This document shows, piece after piece, positions 33,127 to 46,632 of a DNA stretch of 64,000 nucleotides; positions within the stretch are counted from its first letter, which is position 1, and each line of letters opens with the position of its first letter. Made by a program: the position numbers and the translations under genes. The notes beneath the pieces were generated by a model, which saw nothing but the letters and a program-made list of their open reading frames with translations, searched no databases and was not told the DNA's origin. Source of the DNA: Fomes fomentarius. Taxonomy: Eukaryota > Basidiomycota > Agaricomycetes > Polyporales > Polyporaceae. The stretch covers positions 124,001 to 188,000 of the forward strand of contig JABYQN010000015.1 of NCBI GenBank assembly GCA_022606135.1. The letters are read 5' to 3'.

Positions 33127-33701
33127 GGGGAGGATGTAGGCTGACTCCTGAGGTGCCAGATGAGGTAGGGTCGGCCAGACAGGAGCTCTTATATAGTTGA
33201 ACGCAGCCCTCAGGATGTGACTCCGTCTGCTCTCTCGGGACCGAGATCGAACTCCCGATGTATCTCAACAGCTGCAGCAATGAAGGAGGAGGACACGATG
33301 AGTTTGCCGAACCAACTTTCTTTCCACTAATGGCAGTTCATGGGAAGGAGACCGGAAGCAGATGTGGGGCTTTGTGCGCTGATATCCCGACATCGGCCTT
33401 AAGCTCTTTTGTTCGCAATTTCTACGAGGTCAAGTCATTCGAGAATTGAACTCGGTACCGAAGAGACAGCAACGACAACTCACAAACGATGGTTGTCAGG
33501 AATCCGGACACGGTCCAGACTTCACTCACCTCCCAACATCAAGCTGCGTCCGCCACCAATGATTTGAAGGCTCGAGGAGCATATGCATGAGGCGCAGGCA
33601 GCCATATCCCAGCGAAAGCGTCATTACAGCATACAGGAAACGTACAGATGCAATCGATAGCCACACCACACCGCCCGCGAGTCTATACAAATCACCAACC
33701 T
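33127..33701. other. Intergenic; presumed reductase promoter and AP-1 3' flank
   Basis: It separates the reductase start (33126) from the adaptin stop (33702). No coding frame recognised. A TATATA-like run lies near 33190. Confidence 0.35.
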
Positions 33702-36355
33702 CTAGAACAAGCCCAACAGATCATCCTGCCCTGACTGCGGTTGCTGTTGAGTCAGTGGCTGAGGGGTGGGCGTACCGAACACAGACGGTGTCATCGCAGG
33801 CGCCGCAGCCAGCGGTGGTGAACCGAACCCGAATCCACCTGCTGGAGCAGTTGCAGGTGCGGGCGAAGCACCCAAGTTCGCGCCGCCGAAGATCGATACG
33901 AGGTCGTCAAGCGGGTTGCTTGACGTCCCTGCGAGCAGATTCGCTGCTGCTGGCGTCGATGCAAGCACGGTGGTCGCTGCGAGACCAGACGGCTGGCCCC
34001 CGTCTGGCGCGTCGTCGGAGAAGTCGAGCAGGTTCTCTGCTTGTTGTCCTGCTGCGACGGTTTGCAGGGCTTTTTGTGTCGCGAGGCGGTCGTCTCCAGG
34101 TCTGCGGGTAATAGCAATGATCAGTCGAATGTTACCATGATAACGTTCAGAGACATACTCTGCTCCTTTTCGTTGCACGGAGTCCACACCAATACGACCC
34201 CTACCAACGAACGTTTCTGCGGGTTTGTGGTATACACTGGCAAGCAGAGGGATCTCGCCCAAGAGCTCCTCGAGCAGACTTGGTGAAACCGTCGTTCGGG
34301 GCAGCGTTATTGGTGGTCGTACAGCAAGAACGACAGCCTGATGACCCGATTATTAGCAGAAGGCGCCACAAGCAGCGATGAATGACTTACTTTTGCAGCA
34401 CCAGGATCCGTCGAGAGCAACCGCCAGTAGATATATGCGCGGTCCCGGACATCTGGTGAGTCACAGTCCTTCGTTGCAGTGTTCAGCACTTTCTGGACCA
34501 GCGCTTGTGAGCTCTCCGGTTTCTGGAGGTACAGCTTCACCACGGCTGTGAGTGTTTGCAGTTGTACCTAAAAACCACAGTCAGATACCTTGCCCTTCAT
34601 ATGCATCACGAGATTGAGCGTGATGAATACGTACAGGATAGGATTCTTCTGTGAAGGTGTCCACGAAGATACCGAGCAGTTCATCGGCGTTGTCGATCTT
34701 CTTCGCGTACTCGCCGATGATCCAGATAAGCGACGCCTTGGCTTCTGGCTCGTCCAGCTCGTCGAGGTTCGCGCAAAGTGTCGGGATAACGCCTTCATAT
34801 GTCGACGGGTATTTCCGGAAGATGTCCTGTGAAAAGGAGGGTTAGCGAGCGGCACCATGTCGTGGGCAATTGCGTGGTGTACTGACCTTCATGACCACGA
34901 CAGCTTCCTGGACCACGTAACTGACACGCGTGCTGATGAGGTCAAGGAGCACGTTGACACAACGCTCTGCTGCCTCGTCAATCTTGACCGCTGTTTGCCC
35001 AATCGCCTTGATACTCTTCCGTACGAAGTCGACGTCGACTTCCTGAGAGTACCTAGGGATATGATCAGTTGATTGCAGGGATACCCCAAGGCACGCATAC
35101 ACACTCCTTCAATTCGCTCAGAAGCGGGTCAACGTTGTTCTCCGTGGCAAGCCGGACCATGATATCAAGCTTCTCGACCTTTACGTACAGAGGATCGTTG
35201 TACTTGCAGAAGAACACGCGCATCTCGCTGGTGAGGATGTCCGGTCGCTTCTGCAGAAGGAGATTGACGTTACGAAGTGCGACCCACTGCACCTCTGGCG
35301 GATTTGATAGGAGCGTCACTAATGGGGGCGCCATCTTGCGGATAAGCGTCTTGGTGAGGTTTTCGGAGTTGATGCCGCGCATATGGATCATGATGACCTG
35401 GGAACAGCGCGGTGAGAGGGCTCTTCGGTGAATGATATGGTGAAGAGGGTCCAGTGGGTCTCACCTTGATGGCACCAAGGACAACACTCGCGTTTGCATG
35501 CTGAAACTGTGGTACTACACGTTCGCAGATGTGCTCGCTCTCGCCGGCGTCCTCGGCAACGTATCGAGAAAGGGCGTTCAGGATGGTGACGCGTCCCCAC
35601 TCTGAACACTCATTGAGAGCGACGAGAAGCTTGTTGACTATCTCTGTCGAAATTGGAAACTGGTCTCTTGTGACACCGGACGCAACGGCGGCGGTGTGGA
35701 TGTCTGACAGTGCTGCTACGGTATTTGCGACGACCTGTACGGCGTTTGTATACGGGCAAAAAGGTCAGGGTTAGGACGCACCATGGGATTGCTATCCGCA
35801 ATCATATCCCTCAACTGCTCCAAGAACCCGTTCTCGATCACAAGGTCCGGCTTCAGGTCGTAGAGTTTGGCGACACAGAGGGCGGCTGTCTTCCGCACAT
35901 ATGGATTGTCGTCCTTCAAACACTTCTGAAGAGGGTCGCACAGGTAGTCGATGATCTTCTCCGCCCGTAGACAGCCCATGGTCCTGATCGCTAGAGCGCG
36001 CACGAGCGGGTTCGGGTCGTCGGTGTCCTTGACGAACGTGTTCACTGCGAGTATGACAAGCTCGGGTTGGGTTTTGGCATAGTTCATGAGATAGAGGTAG
36101 ACGAGCTTCTTCTGCTCGAGGTCATCGGTCTGCATGTTCTTCAGGACGTCAGGGAACAGGCCGCTGACGTCTTGCGCAGGGCATTCAGCCATGCCCCGCT
36201 TCGCCAGAGCAGGTGCGGGACTCACCCTTCTGCACCGTCATGTTCGCGATTACACGCTTGATCGCATCCTTCCGCTTCTCCTTGTACTCGCTGTTCAGGT
36301 CTGCCGCAAGTTCGAAGTTCTCTCCCTTCCGGGGAGCTGCACGAAAGCTCGACAT
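33702..36355 (-). CDS. AP-1 complex subunit beta (beta-adaptin trunk)
   Basis: About ten exons run from ATG 36355 to TAG 33702. The first junction, [20 protein letters not shown], is in phase. The product starts [16 protein letters not shown] and follows the beta-adaptin armadillo/HEAT trunk closely: [107 protein letters not shown]. It ends in a Gly/Ala/Pro hinge with the clathrin-box-like LLDF and a terminal LLGLF. There is no C-terminal ear domain. With gamma, mu and sigma subunits it forms the AP-1 clathrin adaptor at the trans-Golgi and endosomes. An AP-2 beta assignment is possible but less likely. Confidence 0.9.
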
Positions 36356-38952
36356 CGGTTTGAAGGTTATTCGGTCCCAGTCCGGATGGCGAGGGATCGA
36401 CGGCTGGCGACAGAGGATTCCGAGGGCAGGAAGAGCAGGTACACGAGCAATCCAGACACTAGGAGGACTGCTCTTTGCGAATAAGAGAATGAAAGATGGC
36501 GGTAAGGAGGAGATACTAGTCAAATGATTATTGAAGGGCTCGGGCGCTTCACTGGCCAATTAACACTGCTGAGTTAATCTTACTAGTATTCGGAACAAAC
36601 GCCCGTGTGTTGATTTGTTGCCTTTTACCGCTACACTCTTCCTCCCAGTAGCATTCCTCCGTACTTTCGAGCTTCACTGTCAACACGTTCGAAGCAGTCA
36701 TCGAGAAAGACAGGAGGTATGTCTCGCCAGATCACCAACATCCACATCCTGTATGCCGAAGGTTTCATTAAGTAGTAAGTAGTGCGCGATCGCTTACAAG
36801 CGTAGAGACCTGGCATCGGGTATGGACAGTGTCTTCGTTTTCCTCAGGACTGCCATTTGAAGAAACGTTTATGGTGTCGGCTGAACTGGACTGACTACGT
36901 CAAGAGTCGAGAATGTACCTCCCAGGCACTGCCGAAAAGAATACAACCAGATACAACATTGCACCCATGAAGCGCGTAACATTCTTGCCGTCCAGACGTT
37001 GTCCATGCCATCTGTCGACGGGTACGTTCCTTATCTCCATATATTACTTCTCTCAGACGGTCTGCGGATGGTAAGCAGATATTGCCGTTGACATGGGCGC
37101 ATGAGCTAAGTAAGTTCAAATTCCATGCTCTCACCCACATGGAGCCGTTACGTTTCAAGCCACCCATGTCATGGTCATTAACCTAAATCCGAGCATACTC
37201 TGAAGAAGAAAACATATGGTCAACTATCACCAGTTCAGGGACGCCACTAGGGCACCCTTGCAACTTGGCTCACCGCCTGCTTATCCGATCGCATCTTGCT
37301 GGAGGCCGGGCGAGCCCTACGGTCCCATGATGTACGTACCGCCTCTGGTTCTGTATCTGGATCGCGTTCTCTTACCTTCCGGCCGTCCAGTCCCCTTTGT
37401 CTCTCCGAGATCAACATGTGAAGGTAGCGTCAAAGATGCGAATCACAACTCAAAGCCATGCTGACCACACGTGTAGATGGTGCTAAGGTCGAGAGAGATG
37501 TAGGGGATCCTCCCCCTGGAAGAACGGGTAGGCTCTTTGGATCTAACTGCCGGTTGAGTGTGACTTGTGAGCATCGCGCACCACGCCTGTATTCGTCTAA
37601 AAGCAGTGGAGGTACATTTCATGCGCTACTGCCAGCTGGGCTCGGGCCCCTATGCCCATTCCCGCTTCGTATCAGCTAGCCACCGAACGTGCTTCACGCT
37701 TATGCTCAATTTACTCTATGTGTAGGTCAATGTGCAAGATTGGCACCCTCTCGCCGGAAGGCCGTTAGCTCGGCGCACAGAATGACCCCATATCCGTGAT
37801 CTTAGACGGCTTTGCTATCATATCTCAGGTCCCTCCTCTCGTACGACAGACACCTCGTCGTGCGTTCAACACATACCTACAGGTCGGGTTCTGTGAAGGG
37901 TCGATGGACGCTTGCATGGTGGTTGTATGAAAGCCTACGCACTTTCCATCTGCTTGGGTCAGACAAACCAACCTCGACTGATCGGCTTTCCGACCATTTC
38001 GGGGAGACGGACATGCAAGTGCGCAAATCATGACAATTAGCGCCACCATGGTGGAGTAGTTGCCTGCCACAAATCTAACGATCAGGCTAATATTGGTGGC
38101 CAGAACACGCAGCCTGATCTGCTGCGATGGGTACGTATGCGCTTAGCCTTTCGTCCTGCGGCCCACGTATACATACTTATTGCGTACTAGTGTGTCGGAG
38201 GTGAGGGCTTGATAGACGCTGTTCCTGAGCGATGCCTCTCGAACGACTTTCCCCAGGCTTTCCCTCAAGTTGACGATCCTCAACTCCGCTCGAGTTTCAT
38301 GTCCAAATTCCGCAGCAGCCCGGGCGAATGCATAATGCAATCGGCCTCCGAGCCGAATCCCACCTCTTAATTGAAATGTTTCGACTTTGTAGGATTATAC
38401 CCTGGGTCTGCTACCGGCGGGACAGTTCATGCACCGTCCGGTCGCGCCCCCGCTTGCGGGTGCACATGAAGCGGAAGAGACGCGATGTCCTCGCGCTGCA
38501 TCTCTGGTGCACTTCGCTGTGGCAACGCGGCCGTCTCAGATGCGTGCGGCTTGCTGCCTGGAGATCTGCAGATATGCGATAATCCCAGCAGTTCGCGGCT
38601 CGGCGCTCTCTCGCTTGTCTCCTACTTACCGCCCATGACGCAGCCTCGTGTTGACACCGCCTGGCATGCAACCTCTCCCCAAAGGAAAGTCTGGTGCGTC
38701 TCTGTGGTGGGCTAGTGTGGGATCGGGGCTCGCGCCGTACTAGAACGTCGATTGTCTCATCAATGACTCTCAGCGCCGCAAGGACCGACATGGAAGACTT
38801 GGTCTCCTGAAGACTGTGGCCCGCGGGCTAGCGGACTAACGATCAGCCCCACAGTGTGAATATATAGGTTGCTGGACATTCAAGCAGTCGACGCTCCCTC
38901 TGTCAACCCGTTACGACCACCCTCCGACTCAACCCGAGAGTCTTCCAGCGCT
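36356..38952. other. 2.6-kb interval without a recognised gene
   Basis: Short frames only, on both strands; none carries a known motif or convincing splice sites. It includes the upstream regions of beta-adaptin and of the P450. Confidence 0.4.
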
Positions 38953-41158
38953 ATGTATATAACTTCTCTCAAGGCCGCCTGGCATGTGGCCGCTGCGCTT
39001 CTGTTCGTCCTATGCTTGAGAATGTACCTCTTGCGCAGAAACCGAGGCTCGATGCCTCCCGGGCCCGCAGGGTGGCCACTCATCGGCAACGTGCTAGACG
39101 TGCCGATTGCCCACAGCTGGAAGACGTTCGCGCGGTGGGGCGAACGATGGGGTGCGTCCTGTCTCCCTTCACAGATTTACCTTTTAACTGTGCATATTTC
39201 ACTGACTAACATGAACACGTTGGTGCCGCGTGTCCACAGGGGACCTCATGTCCATCGTGCTACTCGGGCAGCCGATGGTCATCATCAACTCGTACAAGCA
39301 CGCGTACGCGCTGCTGGAGAAACGCTCTGCGGTCTACTCGGACCGTCCGCACATGATCATGGCGGGGGACATAGTCGGGTGGGACCAGATACTCGTCCTC
39401 CAGCGGTACGGGCACCAGTTCAGGGACTACCGCCGACTCATGGCGCGCGTGCTCGGCTCGCGCAAGAGCGTTGAAGAATTCATGCCCGTTATCGAGGAGC
39501 AGACGTCCTTGCTTCTGCTTCGCCTTCTAAAGGAGCCGACATCCGACCTACCCACGCAGATACGCAAGTGAGTCCTTCTCAATCATGCCTTCAGCACCCG
39601 TCGTCGGCATGCCGTGAACAGTCTCTAACGAACCGCTGTTTTCTCGCCCGTAGGATGACTGGCGCAATTGTGCTGATGATCTCGTACGGTTACCCGTCCC
39701 GGGAGCAGGACGACCCCTTAATCAAAATGGCGGAGGAGGCTACAGAGCAGGCAGCCGAAGTCGCCCAGCCTGGCGCTTTCCTTGTTGATGTCTTCCCCTT
39801 CCGTAAGTGCGCCCTTCTAGTCGCCATGCTCCCAATCATGCAAATTCCAGTGACGTAATGTTTTGCATCGTGGTCCTTACTCACGTCACCCGAATTTCTC
39901 TGCAGTCCGCTACGTGCCATCATGGATGCCTGGTGCGGCGTGGAAGCGCAAGGGCGAGGCGTACAGGGCGAACATGGACCAGATGACCGATACACCCCAT
40001 CGGTTCGTCAAGGAGCAGATGGTGAGAGCCTCAGTTGAGCGGTGTTACCCGTCCTGCGCCCAGGCTGACGTTACCGCGTACTAACAGGCCGCAGGTACTG
40101 CGATCCCAAGTTTTACGTCGGCTATGCTCGCCACAAATCCTTCGCCCGCGGAGGAGTACAACATCAAGATGTCGGCAGCATCAATATACTCCGGCGGGGC
40201 GGACACTGTAAGCTGGAAGTTGCATGTATTACCATGGCAATCACTCACTGTCACGCTTGCGCTTGCACAGACTGTGTCCGCAGAATTGACATTGATTCTC
40301 GCGATGAGTCTCTGGCCGGCGGTGCAGCGAAAGGCGCAGGTAGAGCTAGACGCTGTCGTAGGGCACGACCGCCTGCCGACATACGCCGATGTAGCGCACA
40401 TGCCGTACCTCAACGCGATTTACCTAGAAGTCCTCCGGTGGAACCAGGTCGTCCCGCTCGGTGCGTTCCTTCCGTTTCGGTTCGGTTCTCGCACTCGAGC
40501 GCTCATATGCTCATGTGTGCTTCTCGCGTCTTGCAGGTGTGCCGCACGCCGCGCTCGAAGACGACTTTTACGAGGGATACTACATCCCCAAAGGCAGCAT
40601 CGTCTGCGTCAATCAATGGTGAATATCACGTCTGCTGTGCATTGGTGACCTCACCGGTATCTCATCTGAATTGCCCACCATAGGAACATACTCCACGATC
40701 CCGAGATCTACGAGAACCCATTCACTTTCAACCCGGACAGATTCCTACCTGGCCCGAACGGCAAGGAGCCCGAGATGGATCCTCGCAAGGTCGCATTTGG
40801 CTTCGGTAGACGGTGAGTATCCTTGTGCGCAAGTATGCGTGAAACGTGGATGACGATCTGAATCTTGGCAGGATCTGTCCCGGACTGCATCTCGCGGAGC
40901 AATCCGTGCTCATGGTCGCCACGATGCTGCTCTCGGTCTTCAACATTTCGGACCCGCGGAACCTCGAGGGCATGCCACTTAACCCCGATAACGCCGAATA
41001 CACTGGCGGGACCATCAGGTACGTTCGCGCTCAGTGTTCATGCGCTTCGAGTCTCACAAACGTTTCCTTCTAGCCACCCGAGCCCCTTCACGTGTAACAT
41101 CACCCCACGATCCGACAAGGCGAAGGCCTTGATCCTCGCGCTGCAAGAGCGCAGATGA
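38953..41158 (+). CDS. Cytochrome P450 monooxygenase
   Basis: Ten exons join in phase to 514 aa: 38953-39151, 39240-39567, 39654-39802, 39906-40021, 40088-40207, 40271-40460, 40537-40618, 40684-40812, 40872-41018, 41074-41158. The N-terminus is a membrane anchor ([20 protein letters not shown]), then the proline hinge [13 protein letters not shown]. The I-helix reads YSGGADTTVS, the K-helix ExxR is EVLR, the PERF-like motif is NPDRF, and the haem loop is FGFGRR|ICPG with the thiolate Cys, split by an intron. The sequence style is that of basidiomycete O-methylsterigmatocystin-oxidoreductase-like P450s. Start 38953 was chosen because the anchor follows directly; an in-frame ATG lies at 38869. 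ER membrane; substrate unknown. No other biosynthetic gene is adjacent. Confidence 0.93.
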
Positions 41159-42229
41159 ACCTTACGAACGATGACCCCATGACCCCACGCGCTCCGTTAG
41201 GAAATACGAACCACACGATCCTACCCTTCCTCACCGCCTCTATCTTCGCTCTCGCGCTAGTAGGTAGATGCAAGCAATGTTTTCATGACTCTGAACGCTG
41301 GCGTATGTATCCCTTCGTCTCTCATCGACAACGTACTGTGCACCTAGTTGTAGCTTACGTTCTCACTTTGTCCCGAGCCCTGTCTCTGTTGTGTTTGCTG
41401 TCTTCTCGCTATCCGTTATTGGGTTATTATCGCAGGCTCAATACACTACGTTTATCATTCACACCGTCTACGACGGCTTGACAACTTGTCACATCTCTCG
41501 CGCACGTCCGATCGAGCAAGACTGCCGTCTTGACGCTGGCATACTAGTCTAGCGTTATGCAACTATCGTCTGGGTAGCATAGCTTCTTACTGTGATGGCG
41601 CAATATCTGCCGTACACGGACGCGAAGCCAGGCCTCTTCAGTTGTCGACGTCAACCTTCATCTACGACACGGGCGGCGCGCCCGGGCGCTCCCGGCAGGC
41701 CAGTCAATGCATACACTGGCCGGAACGAAACCTTGAGACCGCAACAAGTGCAAACATATGTACGCCTATGAGCGCACAAAATGAAGCTTCGCGGAAGCCA
41801 AATTGAAGAAAGAGCAACCGGTCAGCCGCGGCGAGCGCACACTGGCCAGATTTCGACGCAGATCAATAGTTATTGTCCATGGCACTGCCACCGCTCGCAG
41901 CTGTTCTGAGACCCTGAGCTGTCACTACGAACAAGGCATCTGCATCGGAGTCTTGAATCTAATCAGGCAAAGAACGCGCGTGGCACGATCAAAAGAGCAT
42001 TCGAATGCCGGATGGAAGAAGGAGAGTTTGGCGGTGTGTATTAGCTCCTAAGTCGGCGCGAGGCGCCTTGCCTGCCAGCTCTAACTTGTCGCCTGGAGCG
42101 CGGTCGGAAGTCCGTGCACGCGGTGTAAGTATTCATTACTGGGGAGCTGAACCATGCACAATGATAATGGCAAGAAGCCGGCGATGTGTGAATTCTGCCA
42201 CTCATGGTATCATACATCAAAGTACATGT
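41159..42229. other. No gene recognised
   Basis: 3' flank of the P450 up to the DSP-C unit. No credible coding frame. Confidence 0.4.
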
Positions 42230-42250
42230 GCCGAGCCAGCGGCGAGAACT

Positions 42251-42925
42251 CTAACCCGAGCAGGGTTGGGCCAAACGCGAAAACCCTCCCAGTGGGAAAG
42301 CAGTGGTGATGGAAGCACGACGAAGCTTCGGGCGGGCCTGAGGCGCAAGCTGCCACTGCTTCTCCCAATCCTCCAGGCACCGCACGAACCCCGAGTTCGG
42401 CTTGATGCATGCCCGCTTGCTCTTCACGAACTCGAACGCATGCTCGTAGCTCATCTTGTGGGTGTAGATCAGGTATGCGATCACCACCGACGCAGAGCGC
42501 GAGATACCCTGCAATCGCTCGGGTTAGACACGAGACAGGCAGAAATGAAAGAAGTAAAAGCGCACCTGCTGACAATGAACGAGAACGTTCATACCCTGCC
42601 TCAGCTTCTCGTCTATCCAGCGCACCGTGGACTCCAGATGAGGGCGGAGGTCCGTGTTAGTGCTGTCGTGGATGTCGATGCGCCAGCAGTCGAGTTTGTT
42701 GCCCTGCGCAGCATGGGCCTCGACGGAGGGTAGGTAAGGTGACTCGAGGACTTGAACGACGGCCTCGATGTTGTGGGAGGTGAGGAGGTGAGGGTCGAGG
42801 ATGGCAGTGAAGGAGCCGAGGTAGAGGGCGCCTCTGTGCTGCTGGGGCGAGGCGGCGATGATAGAGTGCATGGGGGTGCACAAAGCCTGCATGGCCTCGG
42901 AAGAAACGTTGGCGAAGGTGATCAT
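42251..42925 (-). CDS. Dual-specificity protein phosphatase, copy C
   Basis: Exon 1 42566-42925, intron 42509-42565 (57 nt, GTGCGC..TTGCAG), exon 2 42251-42508; 205 aa. Exon 1 differs from copies B and D by one residue (RQGMNVLVHC instead of RQGINVLVHC). The catalytic HCQQ|GISRS and the acid Asp are intact. Exon 2 has THKMSYEHA, VKSKRAC, LRRASITTAF and ends RLAQPCSG. Here the intron, though 57 nt, contains an in-frame TAA, so its retention would truncate the enzyme right after the catalytic Cys. Function as for the family; substrate unknown. Confidence 0.87.
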
Positions 42926-43011
42926 GACTGATGAGGGCTTGTAACTGCGAGTGTGTGAGTCGATGAGATGGAGTGGGTAGGGTAGGTAAAGTTCTGCATG
43001 AAGACGGGGGG

Positions 43012-43031
43012 TTTATATGTAAAGCGATTGG
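43012..43031 (-). promoter_or_regulatory. CCAAT and TATA boxes of DSP copy C
   Basis: On the minus strand CCAAT (43027-43031) is followed by ATATAAA (43012-43018), about 93 nt before the ATG at 42925; same spacing as at copies B and D. Confidence 0.55.
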
Positions 43032-44160
43032 TCCTAATGGGGAAGGAGGGATAATGGGGCAACTTGAACGTCTAACCGTCCAAGTCCCAAACGAGATCGA
43101 AAGTCAGGAATGGCGGTCTAGCTTGGCCAATACCTACCGCCGAGATCAAATTGTGTGTGTAAGTCCGTTACTAACTCTGTATTCCGCGCGGTCTCGCCGC
43201 TGACATTCACGCACACCCGCCCTCCTCCATCCCTGTTGCGCCTGCGCGCCTAGCAAGGCTGTGCCGATCCTGTGCCGATTCGTCATCTGTGGTCCGTCCA
43301 GTTTTGAACACGACCATGGACGGCGGTGAGGCGTACAGAGGCCGATGGGCTGTGACTAAGGTAGCGGCGGACGTAGGGTAGAGGTCCGGGACAGGGAGGA
43401 TGACGTCTGTCGCTCTACTGTTACTTGGTGAGGCACTGTTGGAATGGCGCAGAGGCTAATGCCGGGCGAGTGGTTGAGTAGCCGGCCATTGTCCTTCGAG
43501 GTCGACAAATGAGACAGGCCTACCGTCGTTAGCCAGCGCAATTCGGACGGCCACCTCCCGGATATGATTTGGGAGATTCGACACACCCTTGCGCACCACC
43601 AATCGCATAGTATTCGAACACGCTGGAGTCGTTCCTGTATCCCGCAGTGCGTGACATTATTGTTGAAGACGCCACCAGAGATATGTTCTCGTCGGACGTG
43701 TGTCGCTAAGATGCTCTTGTAGATGTTCGCGGCGAGCCTGAAGGGCAATAGATGCTGAAGGGGTATTCGTCATCTCGTAGCCTAGCAGCGATGCAACATA
43801 GGGAGACGTGTAGTGTGTGGTGTCGATGAAAGCAAACCTTCAAGTACTACCATCACGCACCATGAGCGTGATCAGGTGAGGAGATAGTGAGGGAGGATGA
43901 GGACCCCATTTAGAGGCCTTGTCGGTCAGCCTACTGGTGGAACCCTGAACGCTGCCCGCAGTACGTCAATCTCTTTCAGCGGAGAGTCTCAACGCAGAAA
44001 GGAAAGCGGGTTCTCGAGGCGCTAGCATTCACATCGGAGCGAGCTGCGAAATAGGGACTTATTTGCGCATGACCATTGGAGGACGTCGTGTTGACGATAG
44101 GAACCTGTCGGAAGACGTTCATGCGACATGTTGCAAGCTTTCGAAATGGCTTACTATATA

Positions 44161-46632
44161 TCAACTCCAACACTCCTCTACCAGCCGCCACTCCCTCTCC
44201 ATCTTCGCCACATACTCCTTCGCCTCCACCTCACTCCTCCCGCCCTCGCTCTGCACCGCAAACGCGATGGCGTCCCGGACAGCCTTAGGCATCTTGTTCG
44301 CCGACCCCGAGATATATACCCACGCCCCCCTCTCCCCCACCAATCCCCATATCCTCTTCTTGTCCTCCCTCAGCAGATCCTGCATGTACGTCCTAGGCCT
44401 CCCCTCCGGGCCGTCGCGCGAGAACGCCGCCCGATACGTCAGCTTGCCCGCGTCCGCAAGCGCACTCCACTCCCCCCCGTAATGGTGGTCCTTCGACGCC
44501 GAGCGGCAGCCAAAGTAGAGCGTGTTCGCGTCCGCGGCGACGCCGTCGTGCACGCGCTGCTGGATGACGGCGCGCATGGGCGCGACGCCCGTCCCGGGGC
44601 CGATGCAGAGGACGGGCGTGGAGTTGTCTGGGACGGTGATGAAGCCCTTTTGGAAGCCGATGCGGAGCGAGTGCCCCGGCTCGAGCGCGGCGAGCCAGGA
44701 GGTGCAGACGCCGCGCCGGGGGATCTTGAGCATGGTGCGGTATTGAACGATGGCTATGCAGAGCTGGACGCTGCGTGGGTGCGCCTGGTGTGTATGTGAG
44801 CGGGCTCTTTCGAGTGATGCGATGTAGATGTCAACGTACCTTGATCGAACTTGCGATGGAGAACTGCCGTGGTCGTAGTGGTGGAAACAGGTCGAAGACA
44901 TACTCTCGAGGGATTGCCACTGAGCGGAACTCTTCGAGAACCTCTCGGATCGTCCTGCGCGGTCGCTGACAATATTCGTACAGCTCATCCTACGAGGTCG
45001 CGTGTGCGTCAGTACGTGGAATAAGACCCATGGACTGCAAGCGCAATGTACCGCTCCCTCCTCGCTCAGAAACTCATCTAACTTCTCGCGCTCCATGTCG
45101 TCTTGTGCGAAGTGCTTCAGCAGCGCGAAAAACGAGCGTCGTGGGACCGCGTTGATATCGACATAGCGGGTGAATATCTCCCGCATAGTCGTGATGGAGG
45201 GTAGATGGTCAGGCAGGGACTGGTCTGCAATTGGTTATGAATAACATATGAGATATGAGGGAACGTCGTATGCGTGCCTTCCAGCGTGTGGTGTATCTGT
45301 ATCGGATCATCGGCCGTGTTTGCGTATCCTATACAAGACATCAGCGATTCTACATCCCCGGGCAGCGCCTCGGGATGGATGACGGCGACATCGCCTGGCT
45401 CGTATCTGTATTCTAAGCCCTTGAGGACGTGGACACAAACGCGCAACACGGAGACTACTCACTGTACGTTATCGTCCAGCTCGAACTCAAAGTGACGCAC
45501 ATCCTGATACCAGTCCCCAGCCGTGATACGCCGATTGCATGTCAGCTTCGCGGTGTGATACTCCCTGTCCGTGACGAGGGGATCCTTGCGCGTTATCCGC
45601 GCGTCTGGATCTGCATTTGCAATTGCAACACGGGGTGGAGGGAGGCCGTCCAGGGGTTCCTGGGTGATACCTTCTGGGAGAGGGTATACGTGCAGCAACA
45701 CGTTAGACAGCTTGTCTGTCCATGGTCCGAGTGCGCCTTCGATTCTATAAATCACTGTTAGTCTAAATGACACAGCGTACAATGCCATCTATCTCAAGAG
45801 AGGGCCGTCCTATAGCTGAGAGCGGGTGGTACAAATTTCGGACCTGATGATCTCTATATCACCTATCTATGATTTTCACCCAATGGGGAGGGAGATAATA
45901 CTGATCGCGCAATGCGCGAAGGGTCACAAGAGATGGTCCTTGGAATATGAGAGATCGCCTGTCTTGCATCCCGCAGAATATAGTGGTGTGTTCATCGAAT
46001 GAAGATGAGGGACAGAGTCTCCAGATATAGGTCCGCCGCGGGAGATAGAGAGTCCCACGCATAGGGCGTACAGCGGACGAAAAATGACTCACCCAAGATG
46101 GTGTTGCTCATCGCCCTCTCCACGCGCGCATAACTCGCTCGCGCCCAGCTGCGCCAGCCGCCTACTCAAGAGCTTCGCCGGCCAGCAGAACTTTTCGTAC
46201 GAGGTGTCCCCGAGACCGAACACGGCGAAGGTCATGTCTTCGAACAGGTCGTCTGGGAGATCGGCGCGGAGGAGCATCTGCCAGAGCGGAGTCATCGCGC
46301 GAGGCTCTCTTCCCGAGCCCGTCGTAGACACGACGAATATGATTAGATGCTCGTTTATCAACTCTCCCTGTCGCATTGTACTATGAGTCGACACTGGCCC
46401 AGATGATTCAGAGTGAACCTTGAAGCCTTACGGGTGAGTATGCCTCCATATTGTGCACTCGCGCGTGGATGTGCAGACATCGACAGAGTCGCGCGAGTCT
46501 GTCCGCAACATCCTCCGCCGTCCCTGTCTCGGTCGCGTATATGATGGTGAGTGCGCGGCCATCGTGGACCTCGTCGTGATCGGGAGGAGTGGACGAGCGT
46601 GAGGAAGATGATGATGGCGGAGGGGAAGACAT
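44161..46632 (-). CDS. TAH18: NADPH-dependent diflavin reductase (Tah18/NDOR1)
   Basis: A multi-exon gene, ATG 46632, TGA 44161. A flavodoxin domain comes first: LTIIYATETGTAEDVADRL, then FVVSTTGSGREPRAMTPLW and FAVFGLGDTSYEKFCWPAK. An FAD domain follows with RPRQFSIASS and YEPGDVAVIHP. The NADPH domain has CIGPGTGVAPMRA, LYFGCRSASKDHHYG and YISGSANKMPKAVR, ending in ECWS. No N-terminal membrane helix is present and the protein ends Trp-Ser, as in Tah18/NDOR1, so it is not the P450 reductase. In yeast Tah18 passes electrons from NADPH to Dre2 for cytosolic Fe-S assembly; the same role is inferred here. Its start faces LCL3 across 182 bp. Confidence 0.9.

Larger units (their letters stand above)
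42230..44008 (-). repeat. DSP duplication unit C (inverted relative to B and D)
   Basis: Carries gene C plus about 1.08 kb upstream. It matches 18512-20345 in reverse orientation, including the far-upstream blocks GACCGACAAGGCCTC, CTATCTCCTCACCTGATCACG and GCTACGAGATGACGAATAC. The outer edge lies at about 44008 (CTGCGTTGAGACTCTCCGC). Confidence 0.75.

Noticed and set aside
44161..46632. TAH18 as the NADPH-P450 reductase partnering the nearby P450
   Set aside because: It lacks the N-terminal membrane anchor of P450 reductases and shows Tah18/NDOR1 features.
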